From Solirubrobacter soli DSM 22325 (GTDB lineage Bacteria > Actinomycetota > Thermoleophilia > Solirubrobacterales > Solirubrobacteraceae): a stretch of DNA of 64,000 nt. The DNA lies in contig NZ_AUIK01000022.1 of the NCBI RefSeq assembly GCF_000423665.1, positions 62,001 to 126,000 on the forward strand. The letters are read 5' to 3'. The notes below the pieces were generated by a model. The model was not told the origin of the DNA. It saw only the letters and a list, made by a program, of their open reading frames with translations, and made no database searches. The position numbers were made by a program, and so were the translations under genes. Positions 52,205-61,212 of the stretch are shown here, piece by piece (the first letter of the stretch is position 1; each line of letters opens with the position of its first letter).

Positions 52205-53965
52205 ATGAACCCACTCCGCGCCGTGGTGGCCGCCGCAGTGCTCGCGGCGATCGCCCCGTCCACCGCCTTCGCGTCGACCTGGACGGTCGATGACGACAAG
52301 GCGGACTGCCCGAACGCCCGCTTCACCTCGATCCAGGCGGCGGTCGACCAGGCGGCGCCGTGGGACACGGTCGTCATCTGCGCGGGCACCTACATCGAGT
52401 CCTCGACGCCGACCAGCGGCAACAACTCGCCCAGCCAGGCGGGCTCGAAGAACGGCCTCACCATCACCAAGCCGCTCACGCTGAAGGGCGCGGGCGCGAA
52501 CAAGGTGACGATCAAGCCGGCGAGCGCGCTTGCGGGAACCGCTCCCTACCTGCGCGACGGCGGCGGCAACGTCGTCACGATCTCGCGCCAGTCGCTCGGC
52601 TCGACCGACGACAACGAGAACTTCGTCGACATCTCCGGCGTGACGATCGACTCCGGCGGCGTGCCCGCCGAGGCGCTGGTGGCCTTCTTCAACACGTCCG
52701 GCCGGATCGCCAACAGCGTCCTCGGCACGGTCACGCCCGCCGGCCCGTACGGCTACGGCCTGATCATGACCAACTCGCTGCAGGGGGCGTCGGAGGCCGG
52801 GGTCCGCCGTCAGGTCACGCTCGAGAAGAGCGTCCTCAGCGCCGGCGGGATCTTCTTCGACGACGCCCGCGGCGCCGACGGCACGGCCACCACGACGGCC
52901 CGTTCCGGCATCACCGCCTACGGGAACATCGTCGGCTCGCGCGTCGCCGGCCCGGTCACGTACACGTACGGGCAGCGGGGCCTCATCTCGGGCTCCGAGC
53001 TCGCGGGCGCGCTCACGCTGACCGACGCCGAACTCGGCCCTGACCCGTCGAACCCCGCCGTGCGGGCGTTCTCCGTCACCGGCTCGTCGCTGGCCTCGCT
53101 CGCCAACTCCGGCACCGGCACCGCGCTGGCGACCGGCAACTGGTGGGGCGCAGCCGGCCCCACGACGACCGGGCTCGTGGACGCCGGCTCGCCGCTGGCC
53201 GCCGCGCCCGCGTCGTTGAGCGTGCCGGCGCCGACGCTCGACGCCCTCCCGACCGGCACGATCGTCGACCCCGTCGGCCCGACCGTCGTCCCCTACGGCG
53301 AGACGATCTACCCCGTGGTGGTCGCGGGAGACGACTTCGGCGTGAAGTCGGTCTCGCTGACCGCGAACGGCGCGCCGGTCGCGAGCATCGGCCACACGCC
53401 GTACGAGTTCACCTGGACGCCGGCCTACGGCGACATCGGCGACACGGTCGTGCTGGCGGCGAAGATCACCGACTCGAGCGGGCAGACCAGCGTCGTCTCG
53501 ACCGAGGTCAAGGTCCCGGCGATCACGACCGACGCTCCCGGCACCGTGACCGGCGCCGTCCCGGCGACGCTCGCTCTGACGGTCGGCGCGCCCGCCTCCT
53601 TCGGCGCGTTCACGCCCGGCATCGCGAAGACGTACACGGCGACGACGACCGCGAACGTGGTCTCGACCGCCGGCGACGCCGTCCTGAGCGTCGTCGACCC
53701 GAGCGCGACCGCGCCCGGCCACCTGGTCAACGGCGCCTTCGTGCTCCCGTCCGCGCTGCAGGCCCGCGCCCGCAACGCCGCCAACACCGGCACCGCGTTC
53801 AACACCGTGAGCGGCTCGCCGCTGAACCTGCTCGCCTGGTCGGCGCCGATCTCCAACGACGCCGTGACCCTCGAGTTCGCCCAGCCGGTCGCCGCCAACG
53901 ACGCCCTGCGCACGGGCACCTACGCCAAGACGCTCACGTTCACGTTGTCGACGACGACGCCATAG
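52205..53965 (+). CDS. Secreted beta-helix protein with Ig-like domains
   Basis: 586 residues with a signal peptide ending near AFAST. WTVDDDKADCPNARFTSIQA and DTVVICAGTY open a parallel beta-helix (to about residue 330, including ATGNWWGAAGPTTTG, a typical turn motif). It is followed by an Ig-like domain (VVAGDDFGVKSVSLTANGAPV) and a C-terminal beta domain. A surface or extracellular carbohydrate-binding role is inference. Not closely similar to the tandem pair at 24.6-26.9 kb beyond the shared fold. Confidence 0.72.
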   Translation: MNPLRAVVAAAVLAAIAPSTAFASTWTVDDDKADCPNARFTSIQAAVDQAAPWDTVVICAGTYIESSTPTSGNNSPSQAGSKNGLTITKPLTLKGAGANKVTIKPASALAGTAPYLRDGGGNVVTISRQSLGSTDDNENFVDISGVTIDSGGVPAEALVAFFNTSGRIANSVLGTVTPAGPYGYGLIMTNSLQGASEAGVRRQVTLEKSVLSAGGIFFDDARGADGTATTTARSGITAYGNIVGSRVAGPVTYTYGQRGLISGSELAGALTLTDAELGPDPSNPAVRAFSVTGSSLASLANSGTGTALATGNWWGAAGPTTTGLVDAGSPLAAAPASLSVPAPTLDALPTGTIVDPVGPTVVPYGETIYPVVVAGDDFGVKSVSLTANGAPVASIGHTPYEFTWTPAYGDIGDTVVLAAKITDSSGQTSVVSTEVKVPAITTDAPGTVTGAVPATLALTVGAPASFGAFTPGIAKTYTATTTANVVSTAGDAVLSVVDPSATAPGHLVNGAFVLPSALQARARNAANTGTAFNTVSGSPLNLLAWSAPISNDAVTLEFAQPVAANDALRTGTYAKTLTFTLSTTTP

Positions 53966-54740
53966 AGCTTGCTCGCACCGCCGCCGCTGCCGGCGGCGGC
54001 GGTGTGGGCGAGGCCCGCGCGGAATGAGGGCGCGCGGGCGCAACGCGGTGCCGCGGAGGGCGCCCGCGCCAGGGGTACGGCGCGGGCAGGGGAACCACGG
54101 CACCACCGGTCGCGCGATGAGCAACCGCGCCCCACCGCCACGGGTCCAGCGGCAGGGGCGAGAGCGCGCGACCACCGCGGCGAGGGGGCCGCGGGGGGAA
54201 GGACGCCGCGAGACGAGTGGATCACGCGGCGGGCTGGGGTCGCGCGGCACGAGAGGCCGCGCGGCACCGACCCCTCCGAGCCCGGCCGGCCTGAAGGGGC
54301 GCGGGGCGGCGCGGCGCGGTCGCGTGAATCCGCGCGTGGCGGCGGCGCGGCGCGGTCGCCTGGCGCGGCGGCGTGAGTCCGCGCGTGGCGGCGGCGCGGG
54401 GCGGCACGGCCGCGAGTGGCGAGGGGTCGCGTGTGCGCGGCGGGCCGGGCGGCGCGGCGGCGCGGGGCGGCACGGCCGCCAGTGGCGAGGGGTTGCGCGT
54501 GCGCGGCGGGCGCGCGGCGCGGCGGCGAGAACTCGTGCGCGGCGGCGCGGCGCGGCGGCGCGGCGCGGCGGCGCGGGGCGGCGGCGTGACCCGAACGCGG
54601 GCGGCGCGGGGCGGCACGGCCGCCAGTGGCGAGGAGTTGCGCGTGCGCGGCGGGCGGCGTGGCGCGGGCGGCGTGACCCGAACGCGGCGGCGGCGCGGCG
54701 CGGCGCGGCGCGGCGGCGCGGCGGCGGGTTAACGCACTCG
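53966..54740. other. GC-only low-complexity stretch without recognisable gene
   Basis: 775 bp. Begins with a GCCGCCGCTG-CCGGCGGCGG hairpin region just past the stop at 53965 (possible terminator), then mostly GGCGGCGCGG-type sequence. Three 55-bp repeats lie within (see separate entry). Long frames here reflect base composition only. Confidence 0.7.
54391..54655. repeat. Three dispersed copies of a 55-bp repeat
   Basis: Copies at 54391-54445, 54457-54511 and 54601-54655, with at most three to four substitutions. Common core GGGGCGGCACGGCCGC followed by AGTGGCGAGG. A second short repeat, GGCGGCGTGACCCGAACGCG, occurs at 54580 and 54667. Confidence 0.8.
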
Positions 54741-54792
54741 AGCCGCGCTGTGCCGCCGCGGCTCGAGAGGATTTGGAGTTGTCCGCGGCCCG

Positions 54793-54829
54793 GCCGGATC
54801 GATCAGACCTCCCAGTGCTGATCGCCGGC
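54793..54829. terminator. Interrupted hairpin, possible terminator of the minus-strand small ORF
   Basis: CGATCAG (54800-54806) pairs with CTGATCG (54818-54824), extended outside by GCCGG with CCGGC across a 2-nt bulge. Located 12 bp past the stop of the small ORF ending at 54841. No T-run. Confidence 0.35.
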
Positions 54830-54840
54830 GGGCGCGGGGG

Positions 54841-55098
54841 TCAGGTCTTGCGGGCCGGGCGATGAACCGGCGTGGTGCAGACCTGGGGCCGGGGCGCGAC
54901 CATCCCTGTGCGACGCCGCCGGTGACGACGATGATCCAGTTGCCGGCGATGCGGGTGTCCGGAAGTGGGGGCGGGCGGGGGCGTGCGAAGTGCCCTCGCG
55001 GGAGTTGCCTCACCCAGCGTTACGAACTCCAGGGCCGTGTCCATGGCCCCGCGCATCAACGCTCGAAGCGAGCGCTTGTTCTGGTGGCGGTCGGTCAT
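54841..55098 (-). CDS. Possible small hypothetical protein
   Basis: 85 codons from ATG 55098. The first 35 residues (MTDRHQNKRSLRALMRGAMD, then TALEFVTLGEATP) look like real coding sequence, but the second half is Arg/His-rich. In a neighbouring minus-strand frame the corresponding stretch reads RIAGNWIIVVTGGVAQGW, which is more protein-like. A frameshift near 54985-55010 is therefore possible. No family recognised and no clear ribosome site; keep as tentative. Confidence 0.28.
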   Translation of the reverse strand: MTDRHQNKRSLRALMRGAMDTALEFVTLGEATPARALRTPPPAPTSGHPHRRQLDHRRHRRRRTGMVAPRPQVCTTPVHRPARKT

Positions 55099-55260
55099 CG
55101 AAGGGAACATGTGTTCGCAAGGCTACGGGGGTCGTCGGACGGAAAACAACGCAACGTCCGGGAACTCGAAGCCGCAATTTCCGGATCCCACGGCGCAGGG
55201 CCAAATCGGGTCTCCGGGCTTGCAATCGTTCTTGCATCGGTCTCGAAATAGGCTCCCGGC

Positions 55261-56196
55261 ATGCTCCATGTACGCGTCGTGAGCCCGCCCGACCGGGCCG
55301 ACCGGGTCCATGCGCTCCTGTGCGCGACGCCGTCGGCGATCGACGTGATCCGGGTCGAGAACGCTTCCACGCGGCCGAACGGCGACCTGATCATGTGCGA
55401 CGTCGCGCCCGAGGACGCGAGCGTGATCATCTCCCAGCTGCGCGAGCTCGGACTCGACAGGGACGGGTCGATCTCGATGAGCCCGGTCGACACGATCTCC
55501 GACTACGCCGAGGCCGCGCTGGCACACGCGCCCGGCTCGCCCGCCGATGCCGTGGTCTGGGAGCAGCTCGACCAGCGCACGAGCGAGAGCGTCGAGCTCT
55601 CCGGCGTCTTCCTGATCTACATGATCCTGGCCGCGATCATCGCCGCGATCGGGATCTTCCTCGACAGCGAGATCCTGGTCGTCGGGGCGATGGTCGTCGG
55701 TCCCGAGTTCGGTCCCGTCGCGGGCCTGTGCGTCGCGCTGGTCCAGGTGCGCCCCACCCTCGCCAAGCGCTCGGCCGCGGCGCTCGGCATCGGCTTCCCG
55801 CTGGCGATCTCGGCCACGGTCGTCGCCACGCTGCTGTTCGACGCGATGGACCTGGTGCCCGACGACTTCGACGTCCAGTCCCACCAGCTCGCCAGCAGCA
55901 TCTCCAAACCCGACGCCTTCGCTTTCATCGTCGCGGTCTGCGCGGGCGCCGCCGGCATGCTCAGCCTGAGCACCGCCAAGTCCGGCGCCCTGATCGGCGT
56001 GCTGATCAGCGTCACGACGATCCCGGCGGCAGCCAACATCGGCATCGCCGCGGCGTTCGGCAACTGGCACACGGCCGCCGGCTCGACCGGCCAGCTCGCG
56101 GTCAACCTCGCGGGCATCCTCGTCGCCGGGACGCTCACGCTCTATATCCAGCGCATGCTCTATCAGCGGCGCAAGCGCCGTCACGCCCCCGGCTAG
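55261..56196 (+). CDS. DUF389 membrane protein
   Basis: 311 residues. A soluble N-terminal domain (about 1-100), then about six membrane helices with the DUF389 signatures SGVFLIYMILAAIIAAIGIF, VVGAMVVGPEFGPVAGLCVA and GVLISVTTIPAAANIG. Function not established. The end of the gene interlocks as CTAG with the convergent VOC gene. Start at ATG 55261 is the only one that keeps the N-terminal domain intact. Confidence 0.87.
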   Translation: MLHVRVVSPPDRADRVHALLCATPSAIDVIRVENASTRPNGDLIMCDVAPEDASVIISQLRELGLDRDGSISMSPVDTISDYAEAALAHAPGSPADAVVWEQLDQRTSESVELSGVFLIYMILAAIIAAIGIFLDSEILVVGAMVVGPEFGPVAGLCVALVQVRPTLAKRSAAALGIGFPLAISATVVATLLFDAMDLVPDDFDVQSHQLASSISKPDAFAFIVAVCAGAAGMLSLSTAKSGALIGVLISVTTIPAAANIGIAAAFGNWHTAAGSTGQLAVNLAGILVAGTLTLYIQRMLYQRRKRRHAPG

Positions 56197-56558
56197 CGCT
56201 TCTGCTGCCAGAACGCGAGCTCTCCGCCCACCGGCGTCGACACCACCGCCCGCCATCCCGCGGGCCCCTCGCGCGGCTCCAGCAGCAGCCGGGCGCCAAG
56301 GGCGACAGCGTGCGACGTCGCCGCGCCCACGTCGTCCACCTGGACGTAGGGCAACCAGAGCGCCCGGTGCGGCGTGACGCTCTCGACGATCCCGCCGCCG
56401 AGCTGCCGGCCCATGTCGAGGGCGAGGTATGAGCCGTGGCGGGTGTCGACCCGGTCCGGCTTCCACCCGCACAGCTCGCCGTAGAGATCGCGAGCGGACG
56501 GGAGGTCGTTGGTGTGCAGCTCGAGGTGCACGACGGGGGCCTGCGGTGGCGCGGACAT
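56193..56558 (-). CDS. VOC family protein
   Basis: 121 residues, glyoxalase/bleomycin-resistance fold: VVHLELHTNDLPSARDLYGEL (first metal His/strand), LPYVQVDDVGAATSHAVALG and the closing GGELAFWQQ. Substrate unknown. ATG 56558 was chosen over the longer 56630 reading because the family starts here. Divergent from the sigma factor gene (77-bp gap). Confidence 0.85.
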   Translation of the reverse strand: MSAPPQAPVVHLELHTNDLPSARDLYGELCGWKPDRVDTRHGSYLALDMGRQLGGGIVESVTPHRALWLPYVQVDDVGAATSHAVALGARLLLEPREGPAGWRAVVSTPVGGELAFWQQKR

Positions 56559-56634
56559 GATCACCGCTAGAGACCACCGGGACCGGGAGAACTCATCGGT
56601 CGCCCCTGGTAACAATGTCGAGGTGGCCATCTCG

Positions 56635-57714
56635 ATGAGTGAAGACCGTCTGCTGGAGGCCGCGCGTGGGGGAGACGAGTCCGCGTTCGCCGGGCTGCTG
56701 AAGCCCTATGAGCGCGAGCTCCACGCCCACTGCTACCGGATGCTCGGCTCGATGTTCGACGCCGACGACGCCCTCCAAGAGGCGGAGCTGCGCGCCTGGA
56801 AGGCGCTCAGGCGCTTCGAGAAGCGGAGCAGCCTGCGCAGCTGGCTGTACACGATCGCCACGAACACCTGCCTGACGCAGATCCAACGACGCCCGAAGCG
56901 CGTGCTGCCGATCGACTACGGCCCCGCGACCGAGCCGCTCACCGGTCCGAGCCAGCCGATCACCGAGACCGTCTGGATCGAGCCGTACCCGGACGCCGAG
57001 CTCGAGGACGGCCTGCTCGGCCCCGAGGCCCGCTACGAGCAGCGCGAATCGGTCGAGCTCGCCTTCATCGCCGCCCTCCAGCACCTTCCCGCCACGCAGC
57101 GCGCGGTGCTGATCCTCAGGGAGGTCCTGGGCTTCTCGGCCAAGGAGGTCGCGGAAGCCCTCGAGAGCACTGTCGCATCCGTCAACTCCGCACTTCAGCG
57201 CGCCCGCGCCTCGATCGAGGAGCGCGTCGGCGACCAGTCACAGCAGAAGACGCTCAGGGCACTCGGCGACGAGGAGATCGAGACCATCGTCAAGACCTTC
57301 GTCGACGCGTGGGAACGCAACGACGTCGAGGCGGTGGTCTCGATGCTCACCGAGGACGCCGCGATCAGCATGCCGCCGCTGGCGAGCTGGTTCGGCCCGA
57401 AGCCGGAGTTCGAGGACTTCCTGCGCCGCTACCCGATGTCGGGCCAGATCCGCTGGAAGATGGTCATCACGACCGCCAACGGGCAGCCGGCGTTCGGCGC
57501 CTACGCCTGGGACGACGACCAACAGGCATACCTCGCGTTCGCCCTCAACGTGCTCACCTTCGAGGGGAACAAGATCCGCGACGAGATCGCCTTCGCGGTC
57601 AAGGCCATCGACGCCGAGGCGGACGAGACCTACCACCGGTGGGACACCGAGGGCACCGACGCCACCCGGCTCAAGAACACGTTCCAGCGTTTCGGTTTGC
57701 CTGAACGAATCTAA
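56635..57714 (+). CDS. ECF sigma factor with C-terminal SnoaL-like domain (SigG-like)
   Basis: 359 residues. Sigma region 2 (YERELHAHCYRMLGSMFDAD, then DALQEAELRAWKAL), region 4 (LPATQRAVLILREVLGFSAK and onward), then about 140 residues of SnoaL/NTF2-like domain (FVDAWERNDVEAVVSMLTED). This is the layout of SigG-like/TIGR02960 actinobacterial ECF sigmas, where the extra domain modulates activity in place of an anti-sigma. No anti-sigma gene is adjacent. ATG 56635 or GTG 56623 are both possible starts. Its TAA interlocks with the convergent YbjN gene. Confidence 0.88.
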   Translation: MSEDRLLEAARGGDESAFAGLLKPYERELHAHCYRMLGSMFDADDALQEAELRAWKALRRFEKRSSLRSWLYTIATNTCLTQIQRRPKRVLPIDYGPATEPLTGPSQPITETVWIEPYPDAELEDGLLGPEARYEQRESVELAFIAALQHLPATQRAVLILREVLGFSAKEVAEALESTVASVNSALQRARASIEERVGDQSQQKTLRALGDEEIETIVKTFVDAWERNDVEAVVSMLTEDAAISMPPLASWFGPKPEFEDFLRRYPMSGQIRWKMVITTANGQPAFGAYAWDDDQQAYLAFALNVLTFEGNKIRDEIAFAVKAIDAEADETYHRWDTEGTDATRLKNTFQRFGLPERI

Positions 57715-58166
57715 GTCTCATCGCCTGACCACTCCTCGGCCTTCACCACGTAGGGCTTGCCGCCGAGCACCTCGGCGAGCTCGTCGTCGAGCCGGTCGGC
57801 CGCGCCGGCGATCTCGTACAGCGCGTTGACGAGCTCACCCGCCTGCAGCGTCTCGCCGAGCAGGTCGTAACGGGCGATCAGGATGCCGTCGCGGTAGGTG
57901 AACTTCACGAAGAAGAACGACCGGTTGAGGTCGTTGAGCATGTTCAGCGCCTGCGCGGCGCCCGCGCTGGCGGGATCGATGTCCTGCAGCACGGGCGAGT
58001 GCACGGTGAGGACGACGCTGTCGTCCTGCCACTCGTTGAAGTCGATGAAGACGGCGGCGGACCCGAACAGCAGGCGGTGGGTCCGGCCGTCCGCGGACAT
58101 CTGGTAGCGCAGTCCCTCGCGCACCAGGATGCCGGTCACCTGCTCGATGCTCGCGTCGACGTCCAT
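57711..58166 (-). CDS. YbjN domain-containing protein
   Basis: 151 residues with the YbjN/type III chaperone-like alpha-beta fold: VLTVHSPVLQDIDPASAGAA, then LNDLNRSFFFVKFTYRDGIL and the acidic C-terminus. In actinobacteria YbjN proteins are small cytosolic proteins of unclear role, sometimes linked to stress or sensing. Start ATG 58166 (GTG 58172 possible). It lies 26 bp downstream of the dehydrogenase gene in the same direction and may be co-transcribed. Confidence 0.83.
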   Translation of the reverse strand: MDVDASIEQVTGILVREGLRYQMSADGRTHRLLFGSAAVFIDFNEWQDDSVVLTVHSPVLQDIDPASAGAAQALNMLNDLNRSFFFVKFTYRDGILIARYDLLGETLQAGELVNALYEIAGAADRLDDELAEVLGGKPYVVKAEEWSGDET

Positions 58167-58192
58167 CGGCACCAATGATGCCGAAATACCCG

Positions 58193-59293
58193 CTACCGGG
58201 TCCCGAGCGTGGACCAGACCTCGATCTTGGTCCGGATCCGCTCCACGACGGCGTCGGTGAACTCCGACGTCGTCGCGTGGCCGCCGAGATCGAACGTCTT
58301 GATGCCGTTGGCGGTCGCCTCGAGCACCGACTCGTAGACCGCGCGGGACGCCCGCTCGGCGCCCGCGTAGCCCTTGGTCCCGGCGTAGGACAGCACCGAG
58401 CCGCAGGCCAGCAGCATCGCCATCGGGTTCGCGAGGTTCTTGCCCATCAGCGACGGCGCCGTGCCGTGCGGGGCCTCGGCCATCGCGACGTGGACGCTGT
58501 ACTCCTCGTCGAAGCTCAGCAGGACCGACTCGGCGCCCGCGATCGAGCCGAACATCGGCATCACGAGATCGGAGAGACAGTCCCCGTCTCGATTCAGTGC
58601 GGGAATGACCAATGGTGAGTCGGCGGCGCCGGAGATCAGGCCGGCGTACAGCGCGTCGATCAGCACCGGCTGGTACTCGACGGACGGATGCCGCGCGGCG
58701 GCGGCGTCCATCTCCTCCTTGAGCATGCCCTCGTACACCGGCGAGACGGTCCACTTCGGACCGCCGTAGACCTTCGCACCGATCCGTCCGGCGGTGCGGA
58801 AGGAGTACTCAGAGACCGCGCGGCAGGTGGCGCGCGTGATCTTCTGGGTCAGGTAGGCGATCTCGTCGTCGCCCGAGCCCTCGCGCCACTGCTTGGCGCC
58901 GTAGGCGTCGTCGACGGCCATGCGCACGACGGAGATCGGGTGATAGATGCCGGAGACGGGGCCGACGACGCCCGGGATCCGCCGCCCGGTGCGCACGATC
59001 ACCTTGCCGTCGACCTCCTCGCGCAGGATGCGGTTGGGAGAGCCGACGTCGTCCTTGCCCTCGGGCGTGATCGTCGCGGCCTTCAGGCCGAAGCCCGCCG
59101 CCTTCATCGCGCGCGCGGCCTCGTGGACGATCTCGTTGCCCGTCTCGCGCCGCTTCTCCAACGAGAGGTCGAAGTACTCGAGCTCGAGCGGGATTCCCAG
59201 CAGGTCGGCGTCGAGCACCCGCACGGACTGCTCGAGCAGTTCCTGGCCGGTCTCGTCGCCTTCGAGGACGATGATCTTGAGGGTGTCCGCCAT
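58193..59293 (-). CDS. Isocitrate/isopropylmalate dehydrogenase family protein (LeuB paralogue)
   Basis: 366 residues. IIVLEGDETGQELLEQSVR replaces the usual LPGDGIGPE opening. Substrate region GSPNRILREEVDG and the signature NRDGDCLSDLVMPMFGSIAGA (N-R-D-G-D-x-x-S-D) fit the NAD/NADP-dependent decarboxylating dehydrogenases; EAPHGTAPSLMGKNLANP indicates isocitrate dehydrogenase rather than LeuB (isocitrate enzymes have HGTAPD/HGTAPS). Most likely an NAD(P)-isocitrate or related tricarboxylate dehydrogenase; homoisocitrate cannot be ruled out. Confidence 0.85.
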   Translation of the reverse strand: MADTLKIIVLEGDETGQELLEQSVRVLDADLLGIPLELEYFDLSLEKRRETGNEIVHEAARAMKAAGFGLKAATITPEGKDDVGSPNRILREEVDGKVIVRTGRRIPGVVGPVSGIYHPISVVRMAVDDAYGAKQWREGSGDDEIAYLTQKITRATCRAVSEYSFRTAGRIGAKVYGGPKWTVSPVYEGMLKEEMDAAAARHPSVEYQPVLIDALYAGLISGAADSPLVIPALNRDGDCLSDLVMPMFGSIAGAESVLLSFDEEYSVHVAMAEAPHGTAPSLMGKNLANPMAMLLACGSVLSYAGTKGYAGAERASRAVYESVLEATANGIKTFDLGGHATTSEFTDAVVERIRTKIEVWSTLGTR

Positions 59294-59313
59294 GGCGGCA
59301 GCCAGAGTAGCCG

Positions 59314-59895
59314 TCAGGCGGCTTCGGAGCCCGACAGGCCGAGCTCGGCGGCGTGCGGCTCCAGAGCCGCGACGACGAACGCGACGTGCTCGTCGAAATC
59401 CACGCCCAACCCCTCGGCGCCCTCGCGCAGGGCGTCACGGTCGACGGCCGCCGCGAACGCCGGCGACTTCATCTTCTTCTTGACCGACTTGGGCGTGAGG
59501 CCCTCGATCCCCTGCGGGCGGACGTACGCGCACGCCATCACGAACCCGCTCAGCTCGTCGACGGCGAAGAGCGTCTTCTCCATCGGGGTGTCGCGCGAGA
59601 CCTCGAGGTAGTCGGCGTGCGAGGCGACCGCGCGGACCATGTCCTCGGGGAAGCCGAGCCGTTCCATCTCGGCCAGCGCGTGACGCGGGTGGCCGGTGTG
59701 CAGATCGGGGTAGCGCTCGTAGTCGAGGTCGTGGAGCATCCCGACCATCCCCCAGCGCTCCGGATCGGAGCCGAACTTCTCCGCATAGGCGCGCATGCAG
59801 GCCTCCACGGCCAGCACGTGCCGCCGCAGGCTCTCAGACGCCGTCCACTCGCAGAACAGCGTCCATGCCTCGTCACGCGTCATGGGCAGGGACAT
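59314..59895 (-). CDS. HD domain phosphohydrolase
   Basis: 193 residues. HD-fold metal ligands: LRRHVLAVEACM, then MLHDLDYERYPDLHTGHPRH (the HD pair) and a distal Asp in AVDELSGFVMA. Such small proteins hydrolyse phosphomonoesters or nucleotides. ATG 59895 or 59883 are both possible. It is 20 bp upstream of the dehydrogenase gene on the same strand and divergent from murA with 27 bp between. Confidence 0.83.
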   Translation of the reverse strand: MSLPMTRDEAWTLFCEWTASESLRRHVLAVEACMRAYAEKFGSDPERWGMVGMLHDLDYERYPDLHTGHPRHALAEMERLGFPEDMVRAVASHADYLEVSRDTPMEKTLFAVDELSGFVMACAYVRPQGIEGLTPKSVKKKMKSPAFAAAVDRDALREGAEGLGVDFDEHVAFVVAALEPHAAELGLSGSEAA

Positions 59896-59922
59896 CGAGT
59901 CGGTAGCCTAGCCGCCGCCCTT

Positions 59923-61212
59923 ATGGAGAAGTTCGTGATCGAAGGCGGCGTGCCCCTCTCGGGCACCGTCGTGCCCGCCGGGAACAAGAACGCCGCGCTG
60001 CCGCTGCTCGCGTGCGCGCTGCTCACCGAGGAGCGGGTGACCCTGCACAACGTGCCGCGGATTCGCGACACGGAGGCGCTGCTCGACCTGCTCGCCGACC
60101 TCGGCGTGGAGATCGACCGGCCCCAGCCCAACACCGTCGTCCTGTGCGCCGCCAACGTGCACAAGACGGAAGTCGACGCCGCACTGGCGGAGCGCATCCG
60201 CGCCTCGTTCCTCGCCGCCGGCCCGCTTCTGGCGCGCTTCGGCGCGGCCACGATGCCGCCGCCCGGCGGCGACGTGATCGGCCGCCGAAGGCTCGACCCG
60301 CACCTCGACGCCTTCCGCGCGCTCGGCGCGACGGTCGAACACGGGACCGACATCGTCATCAAGGCCCCCGACGGCGGCCTGCGCCCGTGCGACTTCCTGA
60401 TGGACGAGCCGTCCGTGATGGGTACGGAGAACGCGCTGATGGCGGCCGCCGCCACCGCCGGCTCGACGATCATCCGCAACGCCGCGTGCGAGCCGCACGT
60501 CCAGGACGTCGCCCGGATGCTCAACAAGATGGGCGCGGCGATCGAGGGCATCGGCTCGAACGTGATGTCCGTCCACGGCGTCGCCCAGCTGGGCGGCTGC
60601 GAGCACACGGTCTCCCCGGACCACATCGAGATCGCGTCGTTCATGGCCCTCGCGGGCGTGACCGGCGGCGAGCTGCGGATCAGCGGCTGCGTGGCCGAGG
60701 ACCTGCGGATGATCCGGATGGTCTTCCGCCGCCTCGGGCTGGACTCGTGGATGGAGGAGGACGGCACGTGCTTCGTCCGCGGCGGCCAGGAGCTGAAGGT
60801 CGCCCGCGACGCCGGCGACTACCAGTCCAAGGTCGAGGACGGCCCGTGGCCCGCGTTCCCGGCCGACCTGACGTCGATCGCCGTCGCGCTCGCCACCCAG
60901 TCCGAGGGCAGCGTGCTGATCTTCGAGAAGATGTTCGAGAACCGCCTGTTCTTCGTGGACAAGCTGATCTCGATGGGGGCGGAGATCACGATCTGCGACC
61001 CGCACCGCGCGATCATCATCGGCCCGCGCCAGCTGCGCGGCGCCCGGGTCTCGTCGCCTGACATCCGTGCCGGCATGGCGATGCTGATCGCCGCCGTCTG
61101 CGCGCAGGGCACGAGCGAGATCCACAACGTGCGCGACATCGACCGCGGCTACGAGCGCATCGACGAGCGCCTGAAGGCGCTGGGCGCGCGGATCGAGCGC
61201 GTCCCGGCATGA
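59923..61212 (+). CDS. murA: UDP-N-acetylglucosamine 1-carboxyvinyltransferase with Asp117
   Basis: 429 residues, normal MurA length. GNKNAALPLLACALLT binds UDP-GlcNAc. The active-site loop reads PPGGDVIGRRRLDPH, so the position of the usual catalytic Cys is Asp117 (codon GAC 60271-60273), as in mycobacteria and chlamydiae; this makes the enzyme insensitive to fosfomycin. It adds enolpyruvate to UDP-GlcNAc in the first step of peptidoglycan synthesis. Its stop overlaps hisZ as ATGA, an unusual pairing with histidine genes. Confidence 0.95.
   Translation: MEKFVIEGGVPLSGTVVPAGNKNAALPLLACALLTEERVTLHNVPRIRDTEALLDLLADLGVEIDRPQPNTVVLCAANVHKTEVDAALAERIRASFLAAGPLLARFGAATMPPPGGDVIGRRRLDPHLDAFRALGATVEHGTDIVIKAPDGGLRPCDFLMDEPSVMGTENALMAAAATAGSTIIRNAACEPHVQDVARMLNKMGAAIEGIGSNVMSVHGVAQLGGCEHTVSPDHIEIASFMALAGVTGGELRISGCVAEDLRMIRMVFRRLGLDSWMEEDGTCFVRGGQELKVARDAGDYQSKVEDGPWPAFPADLTSIAVALATQSEGSVLIFEKMFENRLFFVDKLISMGAEITICDPHRAIIIGPRQLRGARVSSPDIRAGMAMLIAAVCAQGTSEIHNVRDIDRGYERIDERLKALGARIERVPA

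Noticed and set aside
54024..54821. 265-codon plus-strand frame
   Set aside because: Low-complexity Gly/Arg/Ala translation over three 55-bp repeats; not coding.
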